56,836 nucleotides of DNA. Source: Chitinophagales bacterium. Its GTDB lineage: Bacteria; Bacteroidota; Bacteroidia; Chitinophagales; JADIYW01. Where the stretch lies: the NCBI GenBank assembly GCA_017984135.1, contig JAGNZZ010000015.1, forward strand, positions 1 through 56,836. Reading direction: 5' to 3'. Under the pieces are notes generated by a model. It made no database searches. It saw only the letters and a program-made list of their open reading frames with translations, and was not told where the DNA came from. Position numbers and translations under genes: made by a program. Position 1 is the first letter of the stretch; each line of letters starts with the position of its first letter. Below are positions 56,728-56,836 of this stretch, piece by piece.

Positions 56728-56836
56728 CAGTATGTATTTTCATAATAAACATTTCAACAAGTATCCTATTTATTTTCGATAAAAAAGAATTTTTACGAAC
56801 ACAAATTTTGGGCAAAGTTTTAAAAAATAGGAATTT

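Overview
The window looks like chromosomal DNA of an AT-rich member of the Bacteroidota. The evidence is a complete Bat (aerotolerance) operon, an ExbB-ExbD-ExbD-TonB set followed by a PstS-like lipoprotein, DUF3078, DUF4290 and DUF2779 proteins, CarB without its C-terminal allosteric domain, many secreted beta-barrel proteins, and repeated exact matches to the Bacteroidota -7 promoter element TAnnTTTG just upstream of genes. The class is uncertain; a Chitinophagales- or Sphingobacteriales-like lineage is a guess. I saw no rRNA, tRNA, CRISPR array or intact insertion sequence.

Layout. 1-1382: left-truncated DUF2779 gene (Cas4-like nuclease plus exonuclease-like part). 1.5-5.8 kb: two outer-membrane barrel genes, murB and a secreted TPR gene. 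5.8-14.2 kb: Bat operon on the minus strand, moxR-DUF58-DUF4381-batA-batB-batC-batD-batE, with overlapping coupled genes. 14.4-18.4 kb: DUF3078 protein, dipeptidyl peptidase IV, another barrel. 18.4-27.8 kb: housekeeping genes (DUF998, GNAT, gyrB, orphan MCE protein, murA with DUF4290, U32/TrhP with a ferredoxin, deoC-deoD). 27.8-35.4 kb: nadB, carB, hflX, gltA. 35.4-39.6 kb: energy-transduction operon exbB-exbD-exbD-tonB, then a small membrane protein and a phosphate-binding-like lipoprotein. 39.6-41.8 kb: a 615-bp gene-free stretch and a three-gene hipB-hipS-hipT toxin-antitoxin operon with three evenly spaced operator-like palindromes. 41.8-43.1 kb: mnmE.

43.3-55.5 kb: the most unusual part. 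A single plus-strand run encodes a Wza-like SLBB export protein, a Wzz-like chain-length/co-polymerase protein, two modular type I polyketide synthases (KS-AT-KR-ACP and KS-AT-ACP) and a type II thioesterase. A membrane acyltransferase-3 gene points towards it from the right edge, preceded by a 12-unit AT dinucleotide repeat. Polysaccharide-type export machinery leading a short polyketide line suggests a polyketide or polyketide-decorated glycan that reaches the cell surface. This is inference from gene order only.

Several starts were moved from the longest open frame to a better ATG (batD, DUF58, dipeptidyl peptidase, third barrel, deoC, exbB, hipT); the reason is given in each entry.
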